Below, piece after piece: positions 7,473 through 16,054 of a stretch of DNA of 64,000 bases (position 1 is its first letter; the number at the start of each line of letters is the position of its first letter). A model generated the notes under the pieces. The model was not told the origin of the DNA. It worked only from the letters and a program-made list of their open reading frames with translations, and searched no databases. A program made the position numbers and the translations under genes. This stretch comes from Desulfobacca_B sp046538075 (lineage in GTDB: Bacteria; Desulfobacterota; Desulfobaccia; Desulfobaccales; Desulfobaccaceae). The stretch covers positions 19,416-83,415 of the forward strand of contig JBKHJN010000009.1 in assembly GCA_046538075.1 (NCBI GenBank), read 5' to 3'.

Positions 7473-9143
7473 TTATTTGGCCCGCGCCAAGACCTGTTGT
7501 TTGCGGACTATCCGCACCGTGGACTTCTTTTGCGATTTGGAGGGCTTGGACTGACCAGAGGCTTTACGCACCACCCTTGAGTTGGGCTTCTTGGTTTGCT
7601 GAATCTTGGGCGAATCGGCTTTTTTGGCGGTCGACCGGTTCGGTTGACTTGCCTTTCTGGAGGTTGCTGGTTTTTTCTGCCAACTGGGCAGCATCGAGGC
7701 CATCACTGGTCCGGATTTTTTGGTCTGGAGGCGCCTGGCCTTATCCGCCGGGGGGCTCGATGCCCGGCAGACCTTGGCAGTCACTGTCCGGGATCGTTGG
7801 GAAACTTTTGAAGGCTGGCTTTTACTGGCCACCGACCGATAATTTTTGGCGGGGGCCGGGCGGGATTTTTTGGCCGGCACTAGCAGCGTCTGGCCCCACT
7901 TGAGTTCCCGGCCATGGCGCATGCCATTGAGGGCCAGGATATTGGCCGTGCTGGTCTGATAACGGCGGGCAATCCGGCTGACCGTGTCACCCGGCTTCAC
8001 CCGGTAGCACAGACTGGCTTTAGAGCTTTTAGCCCTCTGACTCTGCTGAACTTTATACCTGGTCTGTTTAGCCTGGTAGGTTCCCTTGGTCGTGTGGGCC
8101 CTGGCCACCAGAATATTTCTGGTAAAAGATTCTTTCTTGCCGAAAGGCACTTTCAACAAATAGGCCGAATAATTAGGTGGAGTGGTACCCCGTTTCAGTT
8201 CCGGGTTAAGGGCACACAGTTGCTCATAATTATCACCAGTGGCAATGGCCGCCAGTTTAAGGGAAGTAGGTTGTTTTACCTTGACTATGTCATATTTCAA
8301 CGGAGGCAGGTAACAGATGTTATTAAACCCATACTGTTTGGGGTTTTTGGCGATGATGGTGGCGGCGATCATCTGCGGGACATAGTTTTTGGTCTCCGAA
8401 GGCAGGCAGTTGTCCAAGGACAGGTCCCAGAAATTCTTTAAATGGGAATTGCTGTCAATCTCTCTCTGGACCCGGCCTTCGCCGCAATTATAGCTGGCCG
8501 CAGCCAGATACCAGGAGCCGAATCTTTTATACAGATCCAGGAGGTAACAGGCCGCCGCGCGGGTGGCTTTTTCTGGATCGCGGCGTTCATCCACATAGCT
8601 GTTGATCACCAGACCGTAGCGGCGTCCTGTAGGAGCAATAAACTGCCACATACCGCAGGCATGGGCGTGGGAATATGCCCGGTTATTATAACCGCTCTCA
8701 ATCATGGCCAGATAGGCTAAATCCTCAGGAAGGCCGTATTCATTAAATATTTTTTTAATCATGGGAAGATAGCGGGTAGAGCGCGCCAGATAGCGACTGA
8801 ACACTTTTTGGCGTTTGGTACAAAAATAAGCGACATAATTGCGCACCTGTTTGTTAAGATGGATAGGCATGTCGTACTTGATCTGCAGGCCCCACTTTTT
8901 CAATTCCTCGGCCAAATTTTTTTCCAATCCCGCGATAGGATATTTGGCGTATAGTTCATCCAGTTGTTGATCGCTCAGTTCTTCTGCCAGGGGTTCTTCC
9001 CCTTCATCTTCAAAATCACTGTAGAGCTGATCCAAGGAGCCGGTCTTGGTGGAGCCGGGTTGATCAAGGACATAGTTCTGCTTGCCGCCACAGCCAACTA
9101 ACAGCCACAATAATGCCACTGCTAAACAGCCCAATTGTTTCAT
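7473..9143 (-). CDS. mltD: Membrane-bound lytic murein transglycosylase (MltD-like) with one LysM and a basic tail
   Basis: Cleaves peptidoglycan glycan strands in the periplasm. It starts with a lipoprotein signal ending LVGC (Cys18). The SLT domain has the catalytic Glu149 in AMIESGYNN, then GMWQFIAPTGRRYGL and AAASYNCGEGR, as in MltD. A LysM peptidoglycan-binding repeat spans about 380-424 (YRVKPGDTVSRIA... LNG... WGQTLLVPA). The last 130 residues (425-556) are low-complexity and rich in Lys, Arg, Ser, Pro and Gln, which is unusual; E. coli MltD instead ends in LysM repeats. GGAGTG precedes the ATG. Monocistronic by context. Confidence 0.92.
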   Translation of the reverse strand: MKQLGCLAVALLWLLVGCGGKQNYVLDQPGSTKTGSLDQLYSDFEDEGEEPLAEELSDQQLDELYAKYPIAGLEKNLAEELKKWGLQIKYDMPIHLNKQVRNYVAYFCTKRQKVFSRYLARSTRYLPMIKKIFNEYGLPEDLAYLAMIESGYNNRAYSHAHACGMWQFIAPTGRRYGLVINSYVDERRDPEKATRAAACYLLDLYKRFGSWYLAAASYNCGEGRVQREIDSNSHLKNFWDLSLDNCLPSETKNYVPQMIAATIIAKNPKQYGFNNICYLPPLKYDIVKVKQPTSLKLAAIATGDNYEQLCALNPELKRGTTPPNYSAYLLKVPFGKKESFTRNILVARAHTTKGTYQAKQTRYKVQQSQRAKSSKASLCYRVKPGDTVSRIARRYQTSTANILALNGMRHGRELKWGQTLLVPAKKSRPAPAKNYRSVASKSQPSKVSQRSRTVTAKVCRASSPPADKARRLQTKKSGPVMASMLPSWQKKPATSRKASQPNRSTAKKADSPKIQQTKKPNSRVVRKASGQSKPSKSQKKSTVRIVRKQQVLARAK

Positions 9144-9445
9144 TTAGCACTCCTTATGCTGCAGGCGCCGGGGGGCCTATTTCAAAATAGGTGTTCTGAT
9201 CTATATATTGTATGGAAATACTCCCTCTGCCCCTCCCCAAGGCAAGGGATTGATGATGTGCTTAAGCTTCTAAGTCAAGGATTAAGCCCTCTATTAGCAC
9301 AGTTAATAGTGAAATGGCAAGCAAAAAAACATATCTTATTAATTTTTTATGGAATTTTAAAAGCAAGCCGGTTTTTTTTGCCCAAACCCGGCAGAGGTGT
9401 TACCATGTTCAATACACCAATATGCGCACGGAAAGGACTGGGTAA
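9144..9445. other. A+T-rich divergent intergenic region
   Basis: About 300 bases between the divergent mltD gene and the membrane-protein gene; it must hold both promoters. It is clearly richer in A+T than its surroundings, with runs of T and A near 9320-9390. No promoter pair close enough to consensus to name, no ORF and no RNA gene were found. Confidence 0.4.
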
Positions 9446-10378
9446 ATGGATGTTCGGAATTTCCTCTCCTGGACCTTGGGCAGCGTGGGGGCGATTACAT
9501 TGGTGGTCGCCAGCTGGGGATTGGCCCGGGGGCTAGAGCCTTTTGCCTCCTGGTTTTATTCCTTTGCCTGGTGGTCATATATTCTCCTTATCGATTGGTT
9601 GATCTATCGACTCCAAGGCCGCTCTCTGTTGGTCAACCGACTCCCGGATTTTTGGGCCCTGTTGCCCGCCTCGATAACCTGCTGGCTAATTTTTGAGGCG
9701 TTCAATCTGTCCCTGGGCAACTGGCATTACCAGGGGCTGCCATTTTCCTGGTGGCTGCGGTGGCCTGGTTATCTCGTCGCCTATGCCACAGTTTTTCCGG
9801 CTCTGTTTGAAACCGCCGCGGCTTTGGAAGCGCTGGGCCTGTTCCGGCAGGTCCAGGGGCCGCCGCGGCCCTTAGGCCAGGGTTGGTATACCCCCTTTGT
9901 CCTGATCGGCGCCTTTTGCCTGGTCTGGCCCCTTATCCTGCCCCGTTATGGGTTCCCGCTCATCTGGCTGGCCTTTATCTTTCTGCTGGAACCATTCTGC
10001 CATTTAGGCGGGGGCAAATCCCTGGTGGCGCTCTGGGCCCGGGGAGAACGCCGGGAAATACTGCTGCTCCTGGGCGCCGGTCTAATCTGTGGTGTTTTAT
10101 GGGAATTATGGAATTATTGGTCCATTTCCAAGTGGGTCTATACTATACCGTTTTTCAACTGGGGGAGAGTCTTTGAAATGCCGATATTGGGCTATCTGGG
10201 GTTTCCGCCTTTTGCAGTGGAATGCGCGGTAATGTATAATTTTATTCAATTGCTCCGCACCAGGGTATTTAAAACCCGGCAGGCCCGGTGGCTCTGGAGG
10301 GTAAGTCAGGGCGGATTCTGGTTAATCATGTTATGGGCCATTGATAACTGGACGGTAATTTCATTTCGAGGTCCCTGA
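9446..10378 (+). CDS. Uncharacterised Trp-rich polytopic membrane protein
   Basis: 310 residues with about eight or nine hydrophobic segments spread over the full length, so an inner-membrane protein. It is strongly enriched in Trp and aromatic residues and has a conserved-looking C-terminal patch GYLGFPPFAVECAVMYN followed by a final membrane span. I have seen this type of patch in unnamed membrane proteins but can attach no function to it. The ATG is preceded by AAAGGA 10 bases upstream. It stands 71 bases ahead of rimO and may be transcribed with it. Confidence 0.8.
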   Translation: MDVRNFLSWTLGSVGAITLVVASWGLARGLEPFASWFYSFAWWSYILLIDWLIYRLQGRSLLVNRLPDFWALLPASITCWLIFEAFNLSLGNWHYQGLPFSWWLRWPGYLVAYATVFPALFETAAALEALGLFRQVQGPPRPLGQGWYTPFVLIGAFCLVWPLILPRYGFPLIWLAFIFLLEPFCHLGGGKSLVALWARGERREILLLLGAGLICGVLWELWNYWSISKWVYTIPFFNWGRVFEMPILGYLGFPPFAVECAVMYNFIQLLRTRVFKTRQARWLWRVSQGGFWLIMLWAIDNWTVISFRGP

Positions 10379-10449
10379 ACAAACCCGTGGTTAGCATCCC
10401 TAAATTTTTAGGTCTATTCTGCCGACGTTATTTTGGGGTTATTTAAAAG

Positions 10450-11826
10450 ATGGCCACCAACCCTCAACATCACCGTAAGCTCTATACGGTCAGCCTGGGC
10501 TGTGCCAAAAATCGGGTCGATACGGAGATCATGTTGGGCCTGTTGTCTCAGGCCGGGTGGCAGGTGGTGGCCTCGCCGGCCCAGGCTGATCTGTTGCTGG
10601 TCAATACCTGCGGCTTCATTGCCCCGGCCAGCCAGGAGTCGATTGATACGGTGTTGGAATTAGCCGCCTACAAACAAGCCGACCCCCATAAACGTTTGTT
10701 GGTGGCTGGCTGCCTGGCTCAACGTTACCGTCAGGAACTCCCCGCCCTGCTCCCTGAGGTCGATGCCTTTGTCGGGGTCAACGATTTCCCGCATATTGTA
10801 AAAATCCTGGCGAACCTGAGTCAGATTTACAAGACCTTCTGTCAGGCCCCCTGGTATGGCTATCAGCATCTCTTGCCCCGCCTGCTTACCACCCCATTTT
10901 ACAGCGCTTACCTGAAAATTGCCGAGGGTTGCAGCCATTGCTGTACATACTGTACTATCCCCCAAATCCGCGGTCCGTTTCGGAGTCGTCCCTTGGAGGT
11001 CATCCTCCAAGAGGCCAGAAACCTGACCGCCCAGGGGGTAGTCGAATTCAATCTGATCGCCCAGGATACCACCGCTTATGGCCTGGATGGGGGCGCACCC
11101 CATCAATTACCCCAGCTTTTGGAATGCTTATGCCAGATTCCTGGAATACGCTGGCTGCGGCTGCTTTACAGCCATCCGGCCCGGATCACCGCGGAATTAC
11201 TGGCGGTCATGGCTGATCAGCCTCAGATCTGTCCCTACCTGGACCTCCCCATCCAGCATGTCAACGATCGCCTATTGCGGCGGATGGGACGTGGATATAA
11301 TCAAAAAGTCATTCTGGACGCCATCGACCGCATCCGCCGGAGGCTTCCCCAAGCCGCCCTGCGGACCACGGCAATGGTGGGCTTTCCCGGGGAGAGCGAG
11401 GCTCAATTTATTGAATTATGCCATCTCATCGAGCAGATTAAGTTTGATCACTTAGGGGTTTTCGAATTTCAGCCCGAGGACGGCACCCCGGCCGCTCGCT
11501 ATGGCGATCAGCTGCCGGCCCCGCGGGCCCGGCAGCGCTCCCGGCAGCTCATGGCCCTACAGGCTAGACTGGTTAAGAAAAAACTGCGCTCTTTAGTCGG
11601 CACCGTCCAAGAGGTATTGGTGGACGGGCCCAGCCCCGAGACCGAGCTGCTGCTCAGCGGCCGATTGGCCACCCAGGCCCCGGAGGTGGACGGGCAGGTC
11701 TATATCACCGCCGGGGAAGGACAGATAGGGCAGATCCAACCTGTCCGGATCACTCACGCCCATACCTATGATCTGGTTGGAGAAATCATTGATCCATCCC
11801 AGAAAAGGGTGGTGGGCAAAAGATAA
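10450..11826 (+). CDS. rimO: Ribosomal protein uS12 methylthiotransferase RimO
   Basis: Adds a methylthio group to an Asp of ribosomal protein S12. The N-terminal UPF0004 domain carries the auxiliary-cluster Cys residues C18 (SLGCAKN), C54 (NTCGF) and C88 (AGCLAQRY). The radical SAM motif is C161-x-x-C164/C165-x-x-C168 (CSHCCTYC), read as C-x3-C-x2-C with C161, C165 and C168. A TRAM domain occupies the last 65 residues. VSLGCAKNRVDTE and the long TGTR-like core are typical of RimO rather than MiaB. The 458-residue length is normal. Confidence 0.95.
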   Translation: MATNPQHHRKLYTVSLGCAKNRVDTEIMLGLLSQAGWQVVASPAQADLLLVNTCGFIAPASQESIDTVLELAAYKQADPHKRLLVAGCLAQRYRQELPALLPEVDAFVGVNDFPHIVKILANLSQIYKTFCQAPWYGYQHLLPRLLTTPFYSAYLKIAEGCSHCCTYCTIPQIRGPFRSRPLEVILQEARNLTAQGVVEFNLIAQDTTAYGLDGGAPHQLPQLLECLCQIPGIRWLRLLYSHPARITAELLAVMADQPQICPYLDLPIQHVNDRLLRRMGRGYNQKVILDAIDRIRRRLPQAALRTTAMVGFPGESEAQFIELCHLIEQIKFDHLGVFEFQPEDGTPAARYGDQLPAPRARQRSRQLMALQARLVKKKLRSLVGTVQEVLVDGPSPETELLLSGRLATQAPEVDGQVYITAGEGQIGQIQPVRITHAHTYDLVGEIIDPSQKRVVGKR

Positions 11827-11828
11827 AA

Positions 11829-11857
11829 TTGACAAGCGGATTTTTTCCACGTATCTT
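11829..11857 (+). promoter_or_regulatory. Probable sigma-70 promoter of the polyprenyl synthase gene
   Basis: TTGACA, a 17-base spacer and TATCTT lie in the short gap after rimO, about 34 bases upstream of the next ATG. The -35 is a perfect match and the -10 matches four of six positions. Confidence 0.6.
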
Positions 11858-11890
11858 TAGAAGTTACACTATATTTAACCATTCGTCTCC

Positions 11891-12862
11891 ATGGATCGAA
11901 AAAAATTATTCAAGACCTTAAAGTCCGATATCGATCAGATTAACCAAGCTCTGGAAACTAATCTGTCTTCCCATGTGCCGATGATTTCCGAGGTGGGAAG
12001 ATATATTTTGCTCAGCGGCGGCAAACGCATCCGCCCCTTGCTGTTTCTGCTGTCGGCTCGGATGTGCGGTTGCCAGGAAGATCATCTTCCCGATATATCA
12101 ACTATTTTTGAATACCTACATGCAGCTACTTTACTTCATGATGATGTAGTTGATGACGCTACAGTACGGCGGGGCCTGTCTTCGGCCAACATGATCTGGG
12201 GCAATCAGGCGGTCATCCTGGTCGGCGATTTTCTCCTCTCCAAGGCGCTGGGCATTGCGGTCTCGACCAACAAGGTCAGAGTAATGCAGGTGTTGGCGCA
12301 GACCACCATCCAGATGGCCGAAGGAGAAATCCTGCAGCTGATTCACACCGGTAATTTGGATAAAACCGAAGAAGACTATTTTGAAGTTATTACCCGAAAA
12401 ACGGCCATCCTGATGTCGGCCGCCTGCCAGATCGGAGCCATTTTAGGGGGGGTGCCGGCGCCGCAGGAACTGGCCCTGAAGGACTTTGGCCTTAATCTGG
12501 GGATAACCTTTCAGATCGTCGACGATATCCTGGATTACACCGGTAATGTGGAGGAATTGGGTAAGCCGGTCGGCAACGATCTCAAGGAAGGCAAAATAAC
12601 CTTGCCGCTGATCCATGCTTTGGTCCAGGCCCAGCCAGCGGACCGCCAGCGCCTGCAGGAGTTGGCCAAGTTAACCGACCGCCAGGAAATAGCCCGGGAA
12701 TTAAGACCGATCCTGGATAAATATGGTTCGCTGGACCACGCTCGCCAAAAGGCCCAGGCCTATACCACCAAGGCTCAGGAATATTTAAAAATTTTCCCTC
12801 CCTCGCGCGAGAAGACCATCTTTACCGAGATCACCAATTACCTGGTAGAGCGGACTTTTTAA
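11891..12862 (+). CDS. ispB: Trans polyprenyl diphosphate synthase (long-chain, IspB type)
   Basis: Condenses isopentenyl diphosphate units onto an allylic diphosphate to make the side chain of a respiratory quinone. The first Asp-rich motif DDVVDD is at 84-89, the second DDILD at 211-215, and SGGKRIRPLL is at 42-51. The residues before the first Asp-rich motif are small or aliphatic (HAATLLH), which in this family goes with long products; the exact chain length cannot be read. 323 residues is the normal size. It is preceded by its own promoter. Confidence 0.93.
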   Translation: MDRKKLFKTLKSDIDQINQALETNLSSHVPMISEVGRYILLSGGKRIRPLLFLLSARMCGCQEDHLPDISTIFEYLHAATLLHDDVVDDATVRRGLSSANMIWGNQAVILVGDFLLSKALGIAVSTNKVRVMQVLAQTTIQMAEGEILQLIHTGNLDKTEEDYFEVITRKTAILMSAACQIGAILGGVPAPQELALKDFGLNLGITFQIVDDILDYTGNVEELGKPVGNDLKEGKITLPLIHALVQAQPADRQRLQELAKLTDRQEIARELRPILDKYGSLDHARQKAQAYTTKAQEYLKIFPPSREKTIFTEITNYLVERTF

Positions 12863-12883
12863 TCCCCGGCGGTGCTGCGGCAG

Positions 12884-13192
12884 CTAGGTGCCCTGCCGAC
12901 CTTTTAATTCCTGTTCCAGGGCCTGCAGGCGTTTTTCCAGGTTCTCCAGGTCAGCCTGGCGGGCCAACCCCATTTCTGCAACGTTCTTTTTAACCAGCTC
13001 CTTGATCCGGCTGAAGACAGCCTCTTGCTCGCTCTGAGCCTTTTCGATAATCTGTTCAACGGCTTGGGAGCGATCCTGCTGGCTTATTTCGCCCCGCTTG
13101 ACCATCTCATCTACCAGGCCTTCGACCTTCTCTTTGGTAAAATCCCACAAACCCAAGCCGAAATTTACGGTTTTCCGCCAGAATTCATCCAT
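12884..13192 (-). CDS. Phasin-like coiled-coil protein
   Basis: 102 residues, highly charged and helical. The N-terminal FWRKTVNFGLGLWDFTKEKVE is amphipathic and resembles phasin-family (PhaF/PhaI) proteins that coat polyhydroxyalkanoate granules; the rest is coiled coil with regular E/K/L spacing ending in LEQELKGRQ. The ATG used here has a GAGGTGA ribosome-binding site; a GTG four codons upstream is possible. No PHA synthase gene is near, so a granule role is only a family-based guess. Confidence 0.7.
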   Translation of the reverse strand: MDEFWRKTVNFGLGLWDFTKEKVEGLVDEMVKRGEISQQDRSQAVEQIIEKAQSEQEAVFSRIKELVKKNVAEMGLARQADLENLEKRLQALEQELKGRQGT

Positions 13193-13296
13193 CTTATCTC
13201 TCACCTCTCAAATTGCCTTTTTAGATGCTTCGGGTAACATGTTAAGGAAAATTCCTGCCTCTCCTCAATTTTACCTAAAGCCAAGCATAATTTAAT

Positions 13297-14052
13297 TTAC
13301 ACTGTCACTTTTAGCCCATCCTCGGCCCGGATGATTTCTCCCGCATAGTTCTGCGCACAGGCAGCCACTACATCCATCTGGTCGCAGGGGGGATAGAAAT
13401 GGGTCAGAATCAACCGGGGCACCCCGGTCCGGGAGGCCAGTTCCCCGGCTTCGGCAGGGGTAAGGTGGCCGGGGATCTTCGTGGGATTGGCTGCTTCCAG
13501 AATCAGCAGGTCGGCCCCGGTGGCCAGGTTGACCAGGGAATCGCTGATATCGGTGTCGCCGGAATAGACCACGGCCCGGCCTTCGGCTTCGATCCGAAAG
13601 GCAATGCTGCTGGCAATGTGCCTGACCGGGGCTGTTTTAATCATCAGATCATCCCCGCGGAACTCATCCGGGCCAGTAGTAGACAGCTCTTTGACTTTCA
13701 TCAGCCCCGGCGGTGGTTCAATCCAGTCCCCAAAGGCTCCTTTCAGGCCGTGGAAAAAATCAGTAAACCCCTGGGCGGCCAGCAGCCAAAAGGGCGCCTG
13801 GCGATGATAGCCCAGGGAATAGTGGGTGGCAAATAGAAAGGGGGCCAGATCCCCGACATGGTCAACATGAAAGTGGCTGAGACCGATAATGTCGACCCTG
13901 GTAAAATCAAGATCAACTGAGAGCAGGGCCCGCAAGGTGCCTGCCCCCAGATCCAACAGCACCACCTTCCCGGCCGCCTTGAGGGCCACCGCCGGTGGGC
14001 CCCGACGCGGGGATGGCACCGCGGTGCCTGAACCAATAATAATAACTTCCAC
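13297..14052 (-). CDS. Metallo-beta-lactamase fold hydrolase (RNase Z-like)
   Basis: 251 residues with the zinc motif HFHVDHVGD near residue 80, further ligands in PVRHIA and YSGDT, and a terminal LTHFYPP. The order fits the RNase Z/AtsA-like branch of the superfamily that acts on phosphoesters or small esters, but the tRNase Z exosite arm is not evident, so no substrate is assigned. It starts with GTG directly after the stop codon of the ferritin-like gene, so the two are cotranscribed. Confidence 0.8.
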   Translation of the reverse strand: MEVIIIGSGTAVPSPRRGPPAVALKAAGKVVLLDLGAGTLRALLSVDLDFTRVDIIGLSHFHVDHVGDLAPFLFATHYSLGYHRQAPFWLLAAQGFTDFFHGLKGAFGDWIEPPPGLMKVKELSTTGPDEFRGDDLMIKTAPVRHIASSIAFRIEAEGRAVVYSGDTDISDSLVNLATGADLLILEAANPTKIPGHLTPAEAGELASRTGVPRLILTHFYPPCDQMDVVAACAQNYAGEIIRAEDGLKVTV

Positions 14053-14580
14053 TTAAGCGCCGTCCACGTGGGCCATTTCGCTGACATAGAACCAGTCGGC
14101 GGGATCGGCCAGATAATTATGATAGTCCAACAGAGCCAGATAGTGCCCCCGTTCTTCATTGACCAGGCTCAGAAAAAACCGCCGCTCCATAGGGGTGGTG
14201 GCCTCCCGGGCCAGTTTATTGTAATAGGCGACGCTTTTCTCTTCCATGTCCATTCCCAGTTCCAAGGCCTTGAGGTCATCGGCGTGGCCCTGCCCCATGG
14301 CTTCATTGGCCAAAGCCCTGGCAAAGACGTTGGGCTCATGATGGGGCTGATCAAAGCTGCACATGGTCTCCGACCATTGCGGGTCTTTTTCCAGCGCCTG
14401 AAAAATTTCCCGGATTTTTTGAATGTGGTAGTCCTCAGCTTTGGCCAGATATTCAAAGATTTCCCGAGTCCCCGGGGTCCTGGCCTGGGCCGCGGACTGC
14501 TGGTAAAATTTCTGGCCGTCTATTTCCATCTGCACGGCATCCTTTAAGGCATCGATCAAACAACTGATATCCTGGGCCAT
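14053..14580 (-). CDS. Ferritin-like diiron protein (rubrerythrin-related)
   Basis: 175 residues forming a four-helix ferritin-like bundle with paired EIDGQKFYQQ, KAEDYHIQKI, MEEKSVAYYN and NEERGHYLAL segments; these give the two E and two ExxH motifs that bind two irons. There is no C-terminal rubredoxin-type CxxC domain, so it is an erythrin-like protein rather than full rubrerythrin. The family is linked to peroxide removal or iron handling in anaerobes. It is the upstream gene of a two-gene unit with the metallo-hydrolase. Confidence 0.85.
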   Translation of the reverse strand: MAQDISCLIDALKDAVQMEIDGQKFYQQSAAQARTPGTREIFEYLAKAEDYHIQKIREIFQALEKDPQWSETMCSFDQPHHEPNVFARALANEAMGQGHADDLKALELGMDMEEKSVAYYNKLAREATTPMERRFFLSLVNEERGHYLALLDYHNYLADPADWFYVSEMAHVDGA

Positions 14581-14746
14581 GGTTTGCTTCCCTTCCTTTT
14601 TTGAAAAATCAGTTTTTCATAAATTATGTCGCCATCGCCCAGATGTCAAACAAATCTCTGGCTCGATTTTTAAAAACAAAGACAGCCCCCACGCTTTCTT
14701 GCCGGGGAGCGTTTTATGTGCTAAAAAATTGACAGGAAGGTATATC

Positions 14747-15352
14747 ATGACCCCAGAGCAATTACGCCGGCTTTTCTCCTTACCACCCCTGGCTACGGCG
14801 GTGGCTGCGGATCTGGTCCCGGCCGCGGTGCTGGCGCCGCTTTTCTTCCAGGGGGCGGCATTGCAGGTGCTTTTCACCCAGCGCACCGACACGGTCAAGG
14901 ATCATCAAGGGCAGATTTCTTTTCCTGGCGGCATCCAGGCTCCGCAAGATAACGGGTTTCTGGCCACCGCCCTGCGGGAGGCCCAGGAAGAGATCGGTCT
15001 GCAACCGGAGGCGGTCGAAGTCTTGGGAGACTTGCCCCCCATCAGTACCGTCACCGGCTACCAGATTTATAGCTTCGTCGGTCTGATCCCTTTTCCCTAT
15101 GACTTCAAGATCAACCACTACGAAGTAGACCGGCTCATTATCCTGCCGGTAATGCCCCTGTTGGACCCCGGGCGCTGGTCCGTTCGACCTTATGAATGGC
15201 AGGGGCAGACCAAATCAGCGTTCTTTTGCCAATATCAGGATGTCACCGTCTGGGGGGCTACCGCCCGCATTCTGATTGAAATATTGACCCGGCTGGAGCC
15301 AGGCTTCGAAGTTCGGCTTGATCAGCTGCGGAAGAAAAATGGCATTTCTTGA
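14747..15352 (+). CDS. nudL: Nudix hydrolase, probable coenzyme A pyrophosphatase
   Basis: 201 residues from the ATG that has a GGAAGG site 7 bases upstream; the open frame extends further upstream but lacks family similarity there. The Nudix box runs from GGIQAPQDNG to REAQEEIGL, and the preceding HQGQISFPGG matches the UPF0035 signature of CoA pyrophosphatases such as NudL. It is therefore expected to split CoA or its derivatives into phosphopantetheine and 3',5'-ADP. It is divergent from the ferritin-like gene and stands alone. Confidence 0.85.
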   Translation: MTPEQLRRLFSLPPLATAVAADLVPAAVLAPLFFQGAALQVLFTQRTDTVKDHQGQISFPGGIQAPQDNGFLATALREAQEEIGLQPEAVEVLGDLPPISTVTGYQIYSFVGLIPFPYDFKINHYEVDRLIILPVMPLLDPGRWSVRPYEWQGQTKSAFFCQYQDVTVWGATARILIEILTRLEPGFEVRLDQLRKKNGIS

Positions 15353-15403
15353 TCAGAAGTCCAGGACAAGCAAGAACCCCCGAAACCAGATTACCACAGG
15401 GAT

Positions 15404-16054
15404 TTAGGCCAAGGGCGGAATAGTAGCGTTCAGCAGGCGCACCACCGCCAGTTCGGGAAAGTAGTCGATGATATTATAGCCGGCGTAGGTTTGGTCTAAA
15501 CGAAACAGGCAATCCAGGGTTAACCCCAGGGCTTCACATAAAATGATGCGATTGATGCCGGCATGGGCAACGATCAGAAAATGTTCCCCTTCATGGCGCT
15601 GGCGCAGGCGTTCCAACGCCGGAAGGACCCGGGCTTTAACGTCCGCCAGGCTTTCGCCGCCGGGAATGCGATAATTGGTCAGATCCTGGAACCGGTTTTG
15701 TAATTCCTGGGGGTAGCGCTGGGCGATCTCGGCAAAACTCAATCCCTCCCAGATGCCAAAATTGAGTTCGCGGAATTCCGGCACCGACTGCACCGGCAAA
15801 CCCCGCTCCCGGGCAATAAGTTCGGCCCCCCGGCGGGCCCGGAGGCGATCCGAGGCATAGACCGCGCCTAGGGGCAGATGGCGCCATTGTTGGGCCAGGG
15901 CCTTGAACTGGCGCACTCCGAAGGGGCTCAGATCAACATCATTGTGGCCATTGTAGATGTGGGTATGACCATCGGCTACCTGGCCATGACGCACCAGATA
16001 GAGCCGGGCCGGCTTAAGATCCTGGTTTTTGGACAAGGCCTTGAGTTGCATCAT
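15404..16054 (-). CDS. Histidine phosphatase family protein (CobC/phosphoglycerate mutase-like)
   Basis: 216 residues with the phosphohistidine motif RHG at 22-24 (LYLVRHGQ), a second Arg in ASDRLRARRGAE, FRELNFGIWEG, and the second catalytic His in VAHAGINR. The FGxWEG stretch is common to alpha-ribazole phosphatase and to small-molecule phosphatases of this family, so the substrate is open. A role in cobalamin assembly would fit an organism with corrinoid enzymes. The 4-base overlap with glgC suggests instead, or as well, a link with sugar phosphates. Confidence 0.82.
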   Translation of the reverse strand: MMQLKALSKNQDLKPARLYLVRHGQVADGHTHIYNGHNDVDLSPFGVRQFKALAQQWRHLPLGAVYASDRLRARRGAELIARERGLPVQSVPEFRELNFGIWEGLSFAEIAQRYPQELQNRFQDLTNYRIPGGESLADVKARVLPALERLRQRHEGEHFLIVAHAGINRIILCEALGLTLDCLFRLDQTYAGYNIIDYFPELAVVRLLNATIPPLA

